A stretch of DNA of 64,000 nt from the NCBI RefSeq assembly GCF_000321225.1, contig NW_004450941.1, positions 431,840 to 495,839 on the forward strand, written 5' to 3'. Positions 45,560-56,552 of this stretch are shown here, piece by piece (the stretch's first letter is position 1; the number at the start of each line of letters is the position of its first letter). The notes beneath the pieces are model-generated. The model was not told where the DNA came from. It was given only the letters and a program-made list of their open reading frames with translations, and searched no databases. Origin of the DNA: Odobenus rosmarus divergens (lineage: Eukaryota > Chordata > Mammalia > Carnivora > Odobenidae). The position numbers and the translations under genes are program-made.

Positions 45560-45800
45560 AGTTACCTTTCAGAACTTGGGACTCTGGAGTTAGACTTCCT
45601 GGATTGGAATCATGGCGATTCCACTGAATAGCTGTGACTTTGAGCAAATCATTTAACTTCTCTGTGCTTCATTTTCCCCACCCGTAAAATGGGGATGTTA
45701 TTCATATTTACCTCTTAGGATTGTTGTGAAGATTGAAAGAGTTAATCCATTTGAAGTTCCTAATGGATATGTAGTAGGTAACCAATAAAGATTTGAATAA
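45560..45800 (+). mobile_element. MIR SINE, near full length
   Basis: ggactctggagttagacttc, tagctgtgactttgagcaaa, tcatttaacttctctgtgct, cgtaaaatggggatgttatt and ttaggattgttgtgaagatt. The best preserved MIR in the window. Confidence 0.93.
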
Positions 45801-45879
45801 AGGAAATAATACAATCAGTATTATTTTCATTGTCATTTTTGTTGGCTTTTAATAGAAAAAAAATTGATATGTGTTTTCT

Positions 45880-46260
45880 TGTTATCTGGTACAAGTTGTT
45901 TGTCTAGGACATATACCTAGAAGTGGACTTGTAGGGCTATCTGGTATGTTTATCTCCTCCTTTTCCTGATAATGCCAACATGTTTTCCAAAGTTGTTGTA
46001 CCAGTTTAAACGCCTATAAGGTGTGAGTTTCCTTTACATCACATCTTGGGAAATTTTTATTATAATTTTTATTTTTTTTAGGTCTGGAAAGGTGTCTTAT
46101 GGCTTTTAATTTGTATTTTTTGAGGCTTAATGATGTTGAACACTTTATAAAAATAAAGTGTTTACTGACATCTGCAAAATACCTATTTGTGTCTTCTGCA
46201 CATTAAAAAAATTTATATCAGGAAGAATTGCATTCTGAGTTTGATACTTGATATTTAATA
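45880..46260 (-). mobile_element. Old L1 ORF2 fragment
   Basis: The plus strand reads gtctaggacatatacctaga, gtgtcttatggcttttaatt and gaggcttaatgatgttgaac, typical antisense L1 ORF2 C-terminal wording. Confidence 0.65.
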
Positions 46261-46429
46261 TTCCTTGAATTTCAGCAATGGACTGTGTATCTTGTTGATA
46301 AAATGGTGAAAGAAACAAAAAAATACCTTCCTATGGAGCTTACATTCATGTGAGATGGAAAAGACAATAAGTAATATTGATAAGTAAATCATAATTATCC
46401 CAAAATAAATAAACACTGAGCTTATTCAC

Positions 46430-46860
46430 ACAGTGGGATATTCTACAGCAGTGGAAAACCATTGTATATATTGAGAAGAATTTTTAAAATAATATTTAAC
46501 GGAAAAATAAATTCCAGAGGAATGTATACAATTCATTTAAATATATGTATATATTTAAAGACAAAACCAATCAGCACATATCTTTTTGGAGTAGATAATA
46601 CATATGTACATATGTACTCAATCCTTAAAGTTAGGAAGGGACTGCTTGACAGAAACTCAGGACAGTGGATACTTCTGGATTCGAAGGAAGGGGATGCAGC
46701 TGAGAAGGGACACATCAGGTTTTCAAATATGCTGTGAATACATTATTTCTTAAGTTGGTAGTGAGCACGTAAATGTACATGTATTCCTGTTATTTTAAAA
46801 CTATATATGTTGTATGTACCTATTATATCTTTGATATAATTCATAAAAAATAATAAAAAT
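46430..46860 (+). mobile_element. Old L1 3' end fragment (L1ME-like)
   Basis: cacagtgggatattctacag and aaaccattgtatatattgag, then a cagtggatacttctggattc region. Ends in an A-rich tail near 46846-46860. Confidence 0.6.
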
Positions 46861-46874
46861 ATTGAAATTACAGT

Positions 46875-47024
46875 GGCACCCGGTGGCTCAGTTGGTTAAG
46901 CTTATGCCTTTGGCTTGGGTCATGATCCCAGGGTCCTTGCTCAGCAGGGAGCCTACCGCTCTCCATGCTTGTGCTCTCTCTTTCTCTCACAAATAAAATC
47001 TTCAAAAAAAATTTTTTTTAAATC
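46875..47024 (+). mobile_element. CAN SINE lacking the box B segment
   Basis: ggcacccggtggctcagttg, then gatcccagggtccttgctca, the same internal junction as the copy at 19411. Target duplication ttgaaattacagt (46862-46874) and ttgaaattatagt (47025-47037). Confidence 0.92.
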
Positions 47025-47039
47025 TTGAAATTATAGTCA

Positions 47040-48550
47040 AGAATGGATCACCAAAATGTGGCAACTGTATGACTTGTTTTTAAAAGTGGTGTTGGGCTAT
47101 TGACTGGATATTAAAACAAAATCAGTGTGTAGCTGTACCTCATAGAAAAAAAAACAAAATATGTTTCAGATGTTTTAAAAATCAAATCCTAAGAAGGTTA
47201 TAACTTTCAAGTTATTACATTTAGACTTTTTATGCTCCCAAGATCTAAGTGGAACAAGAGGGAATCAATAGTTATTGATACATTTAAGGTCCAGATAGAC
47301 AAGTTTGTCATTCTGAAAGGTAACAACGTGGATGTGCCAAACAGCAGGCTGGTTTGTTACTTTATGGAAAGAGGAAGTCCTGCCACTTGAAGAGGAAATG
47401 TGTTAGTACCTAAAGCCGGTCAGCTGTATATGCTCACATCAAGTGTGCAATGTATTTTAAACGTAGAGGCATTTTGCTGTGCTGGATCCTTCCTTCCTTA
47501 CCACTCAAATAGAGGTAACAAATGAAAGCTAGCTATACATACTAACTACTGAGATTCTCTCTTGACCAGACAAAAAATAATAAATAAAACCTCTTTCAGG
47601 TTGTTTATTTAAAATATTTATCCTTAAGGAATTGTGAGTTTTCATGTAGCTAGATAGGACAGCCTATCAATTTAAGGCAGCAGAAGGAAATTTAGATAAG
47701 TTTGGGTGTAATTATCCCAGTTAGAATATCCAACTTTAAGGTGTATTGTCCTTTATATGTCACATTACTGTGAATTATACACCTCCACTGAGAGCAAGGC
47801 ATATCTCTTATCCATGGCTCCTTTTTTAGAGGGGAATGTATTATAGATTTATGCCTTCGTATGACTCAGCATAAAGAAAATATTTTCCTAGACCTAACAC
47901 AAGAGGCAGTGCCTGAGGTAATAGGAAATGTGTGCTTAAGAAAATACAGGTTGATTATAGATATGACACGCCAAAATGCTCCTAACTTTTAACTCTATTA
48001 AAATAGCTTTTCTTTAGTCATTCTTCACATTTTCCCGAAGTCTTCCGATTAATCTAGAAATTTTAGAATTCCTTTCAAAGTCAGTATTGGACTTTACTTA
48101 TCACATGCAATACAAGTTTGAAACGTTCCCTCATGGGCTCATTAAATTCATCTGCAACTGCTTTCCGAATCTTTTTGTTGAAATATGTACAACATTTCAA
48201 AGTAAAGTAAAACTAGCAGAAATGGCAAAGTGTAGTGTAGTAGTGTAGTCCAGTTTTCTATAATGAAGTGAAGGTCAGGAAACCGTGGTTTCTTTCAAGA
48301 AAACTTTGTGACTTTATAAATGGGCTGACATCATCCAAGACAAGCAGGAGAATTTTCTAGGTAGGCTTTGAGCAGTTTCCTCAGTAGAATTTCTGGAAAG
48401 TGGCAGGTTTCTGGTGTGGAATGTTGTGTTATTTTGGGCGGTGATCACTTGATATGGTAAGAATATTGCCCAGTTTTAAGGATGGAAAATGTTTCAGTTC
48501 TTGAATTTCACCCAAGATTGTATTCGATGGAATGGTATGAGAAGTAGTAT
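47040..48550. other. Anonymous DNA
   Basis: No repeat or gene recognised. AT-rich, with stops in all frames. Confidence 0.45.
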
Positions 48551-48559
48551 GGATTGAAT

Positions 48560-48998
48560 CATGGGTCAATAAACTTTCTGTAAGTGTCCGGATAATAAGT
48601 ATGTTCAACTTGGTGAGCCGGAACATGTCTGTCATGACACCTTGACTGTCAGTGTAGGACAAAAGCAGCCATAGAAAATATAAAATAGGGGCACCTGGGT
48701 GGCTCAGTCGTTACGCGTCTGCCTTTGGCTCACGTCATGATCCCAGAGTCCTGGGATCGAGCCCCGCATCGGGCTCCCTGCTCTGCAGGAAACCTGCTTC
48801 TCCCTCTCCCACTCCCCCTGCTTGTGTTCCCTCTCTCGCTGTGTCTCTCTCTGTCAAATAAATAAAATCTTTAAAAAAATGAAAAAGAAAATATAAAATA
48901 TGTAAGTGATGGATATGGCTGTGGTTCAATAAAACTTTATTTAATAAAGCAGGTGGCAGGCCAGATTTGGCCCATGTTCCATACTGTGCCAACCCCCG
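48560..48998 (+). mobile_element. hAT-Charlie non-autonomous element, split by a SINE
   Basis: Left end catgggtcaataaactttctg, right end ggcccatgttccatactgtgccaacccccg; these are imperfect inverted ends. Internal phrases acaaaagcagccatagaaaa, then (after the SINE) atatggctgtggttcaataaaactttattt. 8 bp flanks gattgaat (48552-48559) and gattaaac (48999-49006) differ only by transitions. Subfamily not certain. Confidence 0.85.
48688..48885 (+). mobile_element. CAN SINE inside the hAT element
   Basis: ggggcacctgggtggctcag, gcgtctgcctttggctcacg, cctgggatcgagccccgcat, full CT-rich middle and tail. Perfect 15 bp flanks agaaaatataaaata at 48673-48687 and 48886-48900. Confidence 0.96.
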
Positions 48999-49006
48999 GA
49001 TTAAAC

Positions 49007-50348
49007 CATAAGAGTAGAATTAATCCAGACTCAGGAAAAGGTATAATTCAATAAAAATGACAGTCTGCAATAAGAATCATTAATAATCATGGTCAGATAT
49101 CATGAGTGGGAAAGAAGCTTTTTTACAAATCTACACAATTCCCACTTTTCCATATGGAATTCAAGCACCCAACTAAGTACAGTGTTTAAAAATTTATAAT
49201 CTCTTATTTATAATGTAAAAGAAAAGGAAAATAAGCTCTAATATCCTGGGTCAAAGCTTTGGCACCCATATGAATATGTATTGTCTGTTACTAAGTATTC
49301 ATAATAAAAAGCTGCAGAGATTGAGAGGGCACCAGTCAAAACAAAGAATAGAAAAGACTAAGGCTAATTAAATCATAAAGAAAAGTAAAAGTTATGCAGA
49401 GACTCATTATGTCGTGTAAATGTATTCCGCTAAAATTCAGAAAAAGAGTTCCAACACATGGATGGCTCATACTTTATAATAGGCTCTATTTAGAGAGATA
49501 AACCATGATCCTTATAATACCCTTTGTTACTTGTGAAAAGATCACATTTCAAAGCACAGAAGGGGACCTCAAAGGATTGTATTGTTCAGCCTTTTATCTC
49601 CAGGCAGGATTAATTAGAGTAATAGCTAGCATGTATCTAGTGCCTACTGTGTACCAGACATTTTCCATATATCTCCAATGCTCCAGTCCTTTGAATCACA
49701 TCCCTGCTACTTAATATCTTTGTGACTGTGTGCAATGAAATCAGTCTCTCTGGACTGCTGCTTCTGAAAGGGGTCCTCTGGAGTCAGCCAGTCCCCATGC
49801 CATAGAAGTCGGGGTAAAGAGGCCATGAAGCAAAACCTATCCTCTCCTTCGGAAAGGTTTTTGTTTTGTTTTGTTTTGTTTTCTTTTTCCTCCGAGGGAC
49901 TTAGAAACCATGTCAACTCTCAAAGATGAAAATATTGCAACATATCTTGAAGCTAGAACACCTGTTGAAATGCTGTACACATGTGGACACTAAGTAGGTG
50001 CCTCTCTCGGAATGTCATGTGATCTGTGGCCGGTTTTGGAGCCCTGGCTCCTCTCCCCTACAATGGCTTCCAGAGAGTGTGGGGAAAGAGGAAAGAAGAC
50101 AGATTGTAGCATAACTGGCTGTAGAGTGCAGTGGTCATTTTGTTGCACTTAACCTTTAAAAGGTGTCACCATCTTCTGGGCTTCAGTGCTCAGGCTGTGC
50201 TAATTCGTGCCATTCAAGGACTGTACTCTTTCAAAACCTCTTCTTTAGCCTCTGGTAACTATCACCTTTACTTTGTATTCACCTCTCATCTATAATGAGG
50301 AGTGTGAGAACTATACCACAGTATTGGGCATGTGGTTATTTAGCACTT
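49007..50348. other. Anonymous DNA
   Basis: No gene recognised. Contains a short L2/MIR-like end near 49630-49670 (tagtgcctactgtgtaccag) and a (TTTTG)n near 49861-49881. Confidence 0.4.
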
Positions 50349-50362
50349 AAGACATTTGCTTT

Positions 50363-50760
50363 GGGCTGCCTGGGTGGCTCAGTGGGTTTAGTGTCTGCCT
50401 TCAGCTCGTGATCTCAGGATCCTGGGATCGAGCCCCGCACCGGGCTCCCTGGTCAATGGGGAGCCTGCTTCTCTCTCTCTCCCTCTGCCTGCCGTTCCCC
50501 TGTTCATGTGCTCGCACTCTCTCTCTCTCTCTCACAAATAAAGAAATAAAATCTTCTAAAGATTTGTGAGAGAGAGAGAGCAGGAGTGGGGATGAGGAGG
50601 GGCAGAGGGAGAGTGAGAAATAGTCTCTCGGCTGAGCAGGAAGCCCCATTCAGGACTCGATCCCAGGACCCTGAGATCACGACCTGAACTGAAGGCAGAC
50701 GCTTAACCGACCGAGCCACCCAGGAGCCCCAGTAAATAAAATCTTTAAAAAAGAAAAAAA
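50363..50760 (+). mobile_element. CAN SINE whose tail is split by an inverted SINE
   Basis: gggctgcctgggtggctcag, cctgggatcgagccccgcac, CT-rich middle; the AAAT-type tail begins at 50536, stops at 50555 and continues at 50734 (taaataaaatctttaaaaaa). Outer duplication aagacatttgcttt (50349-50362) and aagatatttgcttt (50761-50774). Confidence 0.93.
50556..50733 (-). mobile_element. CAN SINE, minus strand, inside the tail of another
   Basis: ctaaagatttgtgagagaga, ggggatgaggaggggcagag, gactcgatcccaggaccctg, accgagccacccaggagccc. Flanked by a 12 bp aaataaaatctt at 50544-50555 and 50734-50745, so it inserted into the neighbour's tail and the two are tail to tail. Confidence 0.92.
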
Positions 50761-50929
50761 AAGATATTTGCTTTACTTTATTGTACTACTAGTTTCATGT
50801 CCCCAGCCTTAAGTCTCACAAGGCTGGGACGACAGTCTCTGTTTCTTCTGGGTTCCCAGTGTTTTAACTCTCTACTTGACAAGAAGTTGGCCTTTAAGTG
50901 AGGCTTTCCTTATATCCTTCATCTCTTCT

Positions 50930-51770
50930 ATGCCGGACATTGAATTAGGTGCTAGGAACACAGTGCGGTTGCAAAAATAGTCCTATTTCTTCCCATCATG
51001 GAGAGCCCCTACGTTCCAGTAGGGAGGTAGACGTCAATTCAGTAATCAGGCCAATGAATTTCACATTGCAGTGTGATAAGTTTTATGAAGGAGGGATGTT
51101 GAGGATGGAAAAATAATATATCTCTGATCTTTAGGAGTTTCTAGTTTAAGGCAAGTTAATAGACAATCATGAGACAGTGACAAGTGCAGTACAGAGGAAA
51201 GCAGCTGGTCCTGTGGGACCCCAAAGGGAAGGCTGTCAGAGAAAGTAATGCTTCCACTGACTTTTGAAAATATAAGCAAAACTGAACTAGATGGAGTTGG
51301 AGAAAGGCATTTCCAGCAGAGGAGAGAGCTTGGGCGAGAGTGTGGACATGGGATGTGACATGACATGCGTGGGGAATTCCAGGCGGTCGGGAGCTGCCAG
51401 TGATTGGCCGAGGAGGATGGAGCCGAGGGAAGAGGCTGCCAGGGAGAAAGTGAGAGACCAAATCATGAAGGGTTCCCTGTGTATCCTGAGGTTTTGCAGA
51501 GAAGCAGGGCGAATATGAAAGGCTTTTAAACAAATGAGCCATATGGTCAGCTTTGACTTTTTAGATAAATTATGATAGAAGCATTATGAAAGTTGAATTG
51601 GAAGTGAGAAATGCTTAAAGGTGAAAGGTCTGTGAACAAGAAATTGCAGTGTCTCAGACAAAAGATGAGGAGGGCTGCTCACGTGGCAGATGTAGTAGTG
51701 ATACAGAGGCTGGGCAGTATGACAATACAGACTCTTGAGAGAGGTTAAACTTTCAGGATTTTGTGATTAA
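50930..51770 (-). mobile_element. L2 LINE tract
   Basis: acattgaattaggtgctagg, gagcccctacgttccagtag, gcagtgtgataagttttatg, atcatgaagggttccctgtg, tgagccatatggtcagcttt and gaagtgagaaatgcttaaag run in order as the reverse complement of the L2 3' half. Confidence 0.8.
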
Positions 51771-51944
51771 TTGCTGGGCTGATGGGTGATGGGGGGAACG
51801 CTGTTGGGGAGAAGGAAAAGGAGAAGACGGGAGAGGAGAGAGGGTAAGGGTAAGTAAAAGGGAGAGTTTAAGAACAGTAGGTTGGAGAGTGGCGTCCCTG
51901 AGAAGGAATACTGGATGAGGTTCCAAAAGAGAGATAATGCAGTG

Positions 51945-52190
51945 GATAGAAGTTCAGACTTTGGGAAAAGGCCACCTTGATTTACAGCCCAGCTCTGCCA
52001 ATTATTTTCTGTGTGAACCTGGATAAGGCATTTCATATTCCTTTGCCTCAGTTTCATCAACTGTAAAAGAGAGATAAAACAGTACCTCTCTCATAGATTG
52101 GCTATTGAGTTTGAAGACGTTAGTGAGTATAGAATTCTCAGAACCTGGGCTCTCAATAAGTACTCCAGAAACGTTAACTGTTCTTATTAC
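51945..52190 (+). mobile_element. MIR SINE
   Basis: cagcccagctctgccaatta, tgtgtgaacctggataagg, ttgcctcagtttcatcaact, gtaaaagagagataaaacag. Well preserved core. Confidence 0.88.
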
Positions 52191-52508
52191 TTTATGAGAG
52201 AAAATGCACTTCTTCAGGATTGAGTATGTTGAGGTTTAGATGCTGTGGGATGTCCACATGTCAATGACCACGTCTGTGTTTGCTCCCCACTATATCCCTC
52301 CATAGCTAGCTTAGGCACTTAAGACATATAATTTCAGATGAGTAGATGAATGAATGGATAAGGTATGAAAGAGGCAATCAGATAGACATCTGAAACCTAT
52401 GGAGAAGGTAAAGATGGAGGTAAGAGATGTCTTAACGTGGGCCATGGGACAGGCTGAGAATTTTCCTGTGGGAGGGAGAGAGCACAAGACAAAGGATGGG
52501 ACACTACA

Positions 52509-52868
52509 TGTCTTAGTTCAGGCTTCTATAACAAGTTACCAATAGGCTAGGTGTCTTATAAACAACAGACCTTTCTTTTTCATGGTTCTGGAGGCTGGAA
52601 GTCCAAGATCAGGGTACTAGCCTGGTCAGACTCTGGTGAGGGTCCTTTTCTAAGTTGCAGACTGCACACTTCACATTATCTTCACATGACAGATTGGGAG
52701 TGGGAGTTCTCTGGGGTCTCCTTTATTAGGGCACTAATCCCATTCCTGAGGGCTCCACCCTCATGACCTAATCATCCCAAAGGCCCGATCTCCCAATCCC
52801 ATCACTTTGTGGGGGATAGGATTTCAACATAGGAATTTTGGAGCGACATAAACTTTCAGTTCATAACA
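52509..52868 (-). mobile_element. MaLR LTR (MLT1/MST-type)
   Basis: tgtcttagttcaggcttcta, aggctggaagtccaagatca, gggcactaatcccattcctg, accctcatgacctaatcatc, atttcaacataggaattttg, tcagttcataaca. Same group and strand as the solo LTR at 31284; flanks not clearly duplicated. Confidence 0.9.
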
Positions 52869-53041
52869 CTAGTAGACAGGAGCATATAAAGATCAGAGAC
52901 AGAAAGGGAAAAGGAGAATAGAGGGTCCATAAAGATCAGATGAGAACCAGATGAATGTGGTATCCAGAAGCTACAAGAAAGTTTTTGTGAGAGATCCACA
53001 ATATCAAGTGCTGTAACAGCTTTCAGTATGTTAGACTATAA

Positions 53042-53249
53042 ACTTTCTTTTTAAGAAAAAAAATTTTTTTGAAAGGGAGAGCGCTGCATTCCAGTGAGTG
53101 GGGTGGGGGAGGGGCAGAGAGACTCCTAGGCAGACTTTCTGTGCTGAGCATGGATCCCAACTCAGGGCTCAATCCCATGACCCTGAGATCATGACCCGAG
53201 GATAAATAAAGAGTCTGATGCCTAACTAACTGAGCCACACAGGCGCCCC
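53042..53249 (-). mobile_element. CAN SINE, diverged
   Basis: aaaatttttttgaaagggag, catggatcccaactcagggc, gaccctgagatcatgacccg, actgagccacacaggcgccc. tagactata flanks it (53032-53040 and 53250-53258). Confidence 0.88.
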
Positions 53250-53289
53250 TAGACTATAGATTTTCAAACCATGCTTTGGTCCCCACCCA

Positions 53290-53510
53290 TTAGATTTTAT
53301 CCCAACCTGCTCTGTGCTACCTCTACATGTCGTTCATATGTTTACTCCTTCCCTGTTAATTACATGCGTGTCTAACTTTCTCCACTAGATTTTGAGCCAC
53401 TTGAAGGATAATCCCTTGTCTTATTCACATGTATGTCCCTTGTATCAAGCACAGTGTTTGGAATATGATGGAGGACTGGTTGAATGCATCTTAAATGAAC
53501 TATGTTTATT
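53290..53510 (+). mobile_element. L2 LINE 3' fragment
   Basis: actagattttgagccacttg, aaggataatcccttgtctta, tgtatgtcccttgtatcaag and cacagtgtttggaatatgatg are the L2 3' end. A smaller piece of the same kind lies near 53985-54055. Confidence 0.75.
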
Positions 53511-53514
53511 TTAT

Positions 53515-54660
53515 GTCAAGAGACTAAATTGTCTCAGGGACATGATTTTCTAAAGGAGAAATAAATGGCATTGTTATTCATGCATATTCTAATTCCAACA
53601 AGACTAAATGGGTGGAAGGAGTAGTCCAAAACTAAAGGGACATATGTCATCCACTGTATTGACATTTTGCTCTCACTTGCTCATCCTACTGGGCTCTGGG
53701 GGAAGCACTGTCCTGGTATAGTAAGCTTTGGATAGATTTAATTTAAAAATCATGAATCTGGTGAAACCTAGTATGTGAATAACTTATTTGAATTTGACAG
53801 AGACTTTATCAAGAAGAATTTAATAGGTACACTCAGCAGTGACCTTTCAGACTCAAAGAAGGTAATATTTCTTCCCTTAGTGACAAAATTATACCCGAAG
53901 AATAGCTTACTCACTGGTGGTTTCTGTTCATATTGATATTTTTCATACCCCTCTCGGATTATGATATCCCTATGGTTAGGATCCATGCCTTGTTCGTCTT
54001 TATATTCCCATCAGGACAGCTAGTAGGTTTTGGTAAATGCTCATTGAATTAGTCATTAGCTTTAAATCACTTATTATGTATGTGAATTCAATGCAAAGGT
54101 AAGAAATAGTACAATTTTAAATGTCAGTCTTAGTTTAGAATACCCCCTTTTTAGTAGTGTAGAAGAGAACAAAGCCATGGGGTTGTTCACTTCAATTTCA
54201 TGGAAAACCTGTTCACTCTAGTGCCTGTGTGGGTGGGTTCATAGCAAGATGAAGGAAATAGAACTACTGGTAAGAACGTGTTAAAAAAAACATGGTGAAA
54301 TATCTATGCAACACTCAGAGGGGATCTTTTCTAACTAGTCCTCCCTGAGTAGGTAACTCTTCCTTGAGTCGCATGGCAGAAGTAGGGGTTGTTGAAATGA
54401 CTCAGAAGTTTTCAAAAGGAAGCTTATATGAGGAATTGATTTTATTTTTTAAAAAAATCCATCAGGATGAATATAGCTTATAATTACCTGAATGAGTCCT
54501 ACATGAGTTTGACTAATTTTAGCTAAATTTATGAAAAAAGTCAATGCTACATAATTGGTGTTTAAATTTAAATTGTACTGGTTGATTGAGGAAGACCAGT
54601 AATTCACTTTTAACATTTTACTTTTAATATTACAAAAAACACGTTTTTGATATACAATTC
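53515..54660. other. Anonymous DNA
   Basis: Apart from the small L2 piece near 53985-54055, nothing recognised. Confidence 0.4.
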
Positions 54661-54667
54661 TATGGAT

Positions 54668-54827
54668 TTTTTAAAAAAGATTTATATATTTATTTGAGAG
54701 CAAGGTGGGGGGAGGGCAGAGGAAGAGGATTTTTCCAGCAGACTCCCTGCTGAGCACAAACCCAGCGCCATGAGAGGCTCCATCCCACAACCCATGAGAC
54801 CATCACCCAAGCCACCCAGGTGCCCCT
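54668..54827 (-). mobile_element. CAN SINE, degraded
   Basis: ttaaaaaagatttatatatt, gcagactccctgctgagcac, agccacccaggtgcccctg. Internal deletions shorten it to about 160 bases. Confidence 0.8.
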
Positions 54828-55370
54828 GCAGTTCTTTTGATTTTAACACATGTATAGATTGGTGGAGCCACCACCATAATCAGGATACAGAACTATTCTC
54901 TTACCTCAAAAACTGCTTTGTGCTACTTTTATGGCTACATTCTTTTCTCAGCCCTGGCAACCATTGATCTGTTCTCCATCACTATGTCTTTATCTATTCA
55001 AGAATGCTATATATTGGAATCATATGTGTGCTTTTTTCTTGTGGTTGGCTTTGTTCGGTCCACATGATTCCTTTGATATTCATCCAAATTGTCTGTGTTG
55101 TATATATGTGTATCCATAGTTTTTTGTTTATTTTTTGTTTTGTTTTGTTTTGTTTGCTGCTGTGTAGTATTCTATTATATAGATACATTGCAATTCATTT
55201 ATCCATTTATCCCTTGAAGGTCATTCGAAATATTTCCAATTTTTGTAAATTCTAAATAGAGCTTTTATAAATATTTGTCTGCAGGAATTTATGTTAACAT
55301 AAGTTTTCTTTGGAGTAAATATCTTGCATTGGAATTTCTGGATTATATGATATATGCATGTTCCCCTTTA
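54828..55370 (-). mobile_element. Old L1 (3' region and ORF2 end)
   Basis: The plus strand reads agccaccaccataatcagga, cagccctggcaaccattgat, tgtttgctgctgtgtagtat and ttatccatttatcccttgaa, typical antisense L1M. It contains a (TTTTG)n near 55135-55158. Confidence 0.7.
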
Positions 55371-55402
55371 TTTTATTTTATTTTATTTTATTTTATTTTA
55401 TT
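55368..55402. repeat. (TTTTA)n pentanucleotide repeat
   Basis: About seven copies of the ttttatt-type pentamer directly before the next SINE. Confidence 0.95.
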
Positions 55403-55410
55403 AATTATTC

Positions 55411-55604
55411 TTAAAAAGATTTTATCTATCCATTTTAGAGAGAGAGTGAGAGAGCCAGTGAGGGGACGAGCAGAGGAGAAGGGACAAGCAGATTCCGTGC
55501 TGAGCAGGGAGCCCAACGTGGGGCCAATCCCACAACCCTGAGATCACCACCCGAGCCAAAATCCAGAGTCAGCTACTTAACTGACCGAGTCACCCAGGAG
55601 CCCC
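55411..55604 (-). mobile_element. CAN SINE
   Basis: aaaagattttatctatccat, gagagagagtgagagagcca, gagatcaccacccgagccaa, gaccgagtcacccaggagcc. Confidence 0.87.
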
Positions 55605-55610
55605 TTATGT

Positions 55611-55773
55611 TATTTTTTAAAGATTTATTTATTTGAGAGAGGGAGTTGGGGGGGCAGACAGAGAGGGAGAGAGAGAGACTCTCTAGCAGACTCCCTGCTG
55701 AGTGAGGAGCCTTGAACAGGGCTCGATCCCACGACCCTGTGATCATGACCCTACCCGAAATCGAGAGTTGGTC
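55611..55773 (-). mobile_element. CAN SINE, head missing
   Basis: aaagatttatttatttgaga, a GA-rich middle, gggctcgatcccacgaccct, ctacccgaaatcgagagttg. The tRNA-like head is absent; it stops at about 55773. Same orientation as the copy just before it. Confidence 0.87.
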
Positions 55774-56340
55774 ACCAGATTGAATGTCAAGCAGCAGATA
55801 ATGGGGTTCCTCTCACTGTTAGGAGAACTTGAGCGAGAATGAATATGAATGAATGATGCATGACAACGGAATAAGATCTTTGATAAAGCTAGAGGGGTTG
55901 GACTCCAGTGCACGAGTGGGGAGACTGCGCCTTTCTGGCAATAGGAACACTCCCTCCCTTGTAACAGGCAAGAGGGAATGCAGATAAAACTGGTCCAGAA
56001 AGCAGAGAGATAGCTTGATAGTTTTGACTGGGGACTGATAAGACATCATCTTTGGGCTTTTATTTTCTCAATAAAATACAAAATCAAGTCATTAGCTCAA
56101 TGAGGTATTATAAGTTACTTGAGAGAGCCAATTTCAAAAAGTTGGTTTGCAGATTAAGAGAAGAAACCTGTAGGGGAGGAATGTAGGATGGTCAGCCAGT
56201 GTTGGGTTGAGTGCCTACTTAAGTTATATGCATATACTGCCCAACATGTTCTATCCACAGAATGAATATGGATTCTTTAAAAATACAAACAGGCTCACCC
56301 TAGGCATACTCTTTTCAATGTACTTTTTTTAATTAATTTT
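55774..56340. other. Anonymous DNA
   Basis: No recognised gene or repeat. Confidence 0.4.
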
Positions 56341-56360
56341 TTTATTTTTATTTTTATTTA

Positions 56361-56550
56361 TTTTAAAGATTTTATTTATTTATTTGACAGAGACACAGAG
56401 AGAGAGGGAACACAAGCAGGGGGAGTGGGAGAGGGAGAAGCAGACCCCCAGCAGAGCAGGAAGCCCGATTCGGGGCTCGATCCCAGGACCCTGAGATCAT
56501 GACCTGAGCCGAAGGCAGACGCTTAACGACTGAGCCACCCAGGCGCCCCC
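56361..56550 (-). mobile_element. CAN SINE, young-looking
   Basis: aaagattttatttatttatt, gagggaacacaagcaggggg, gattcggggctcgatcccag, gacgcttaacgactgagcca, cccaggcgccccc. Close to the consensus of the recent copies here. Confidence 0.93.
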
Positions 56551-56552
56551 GC

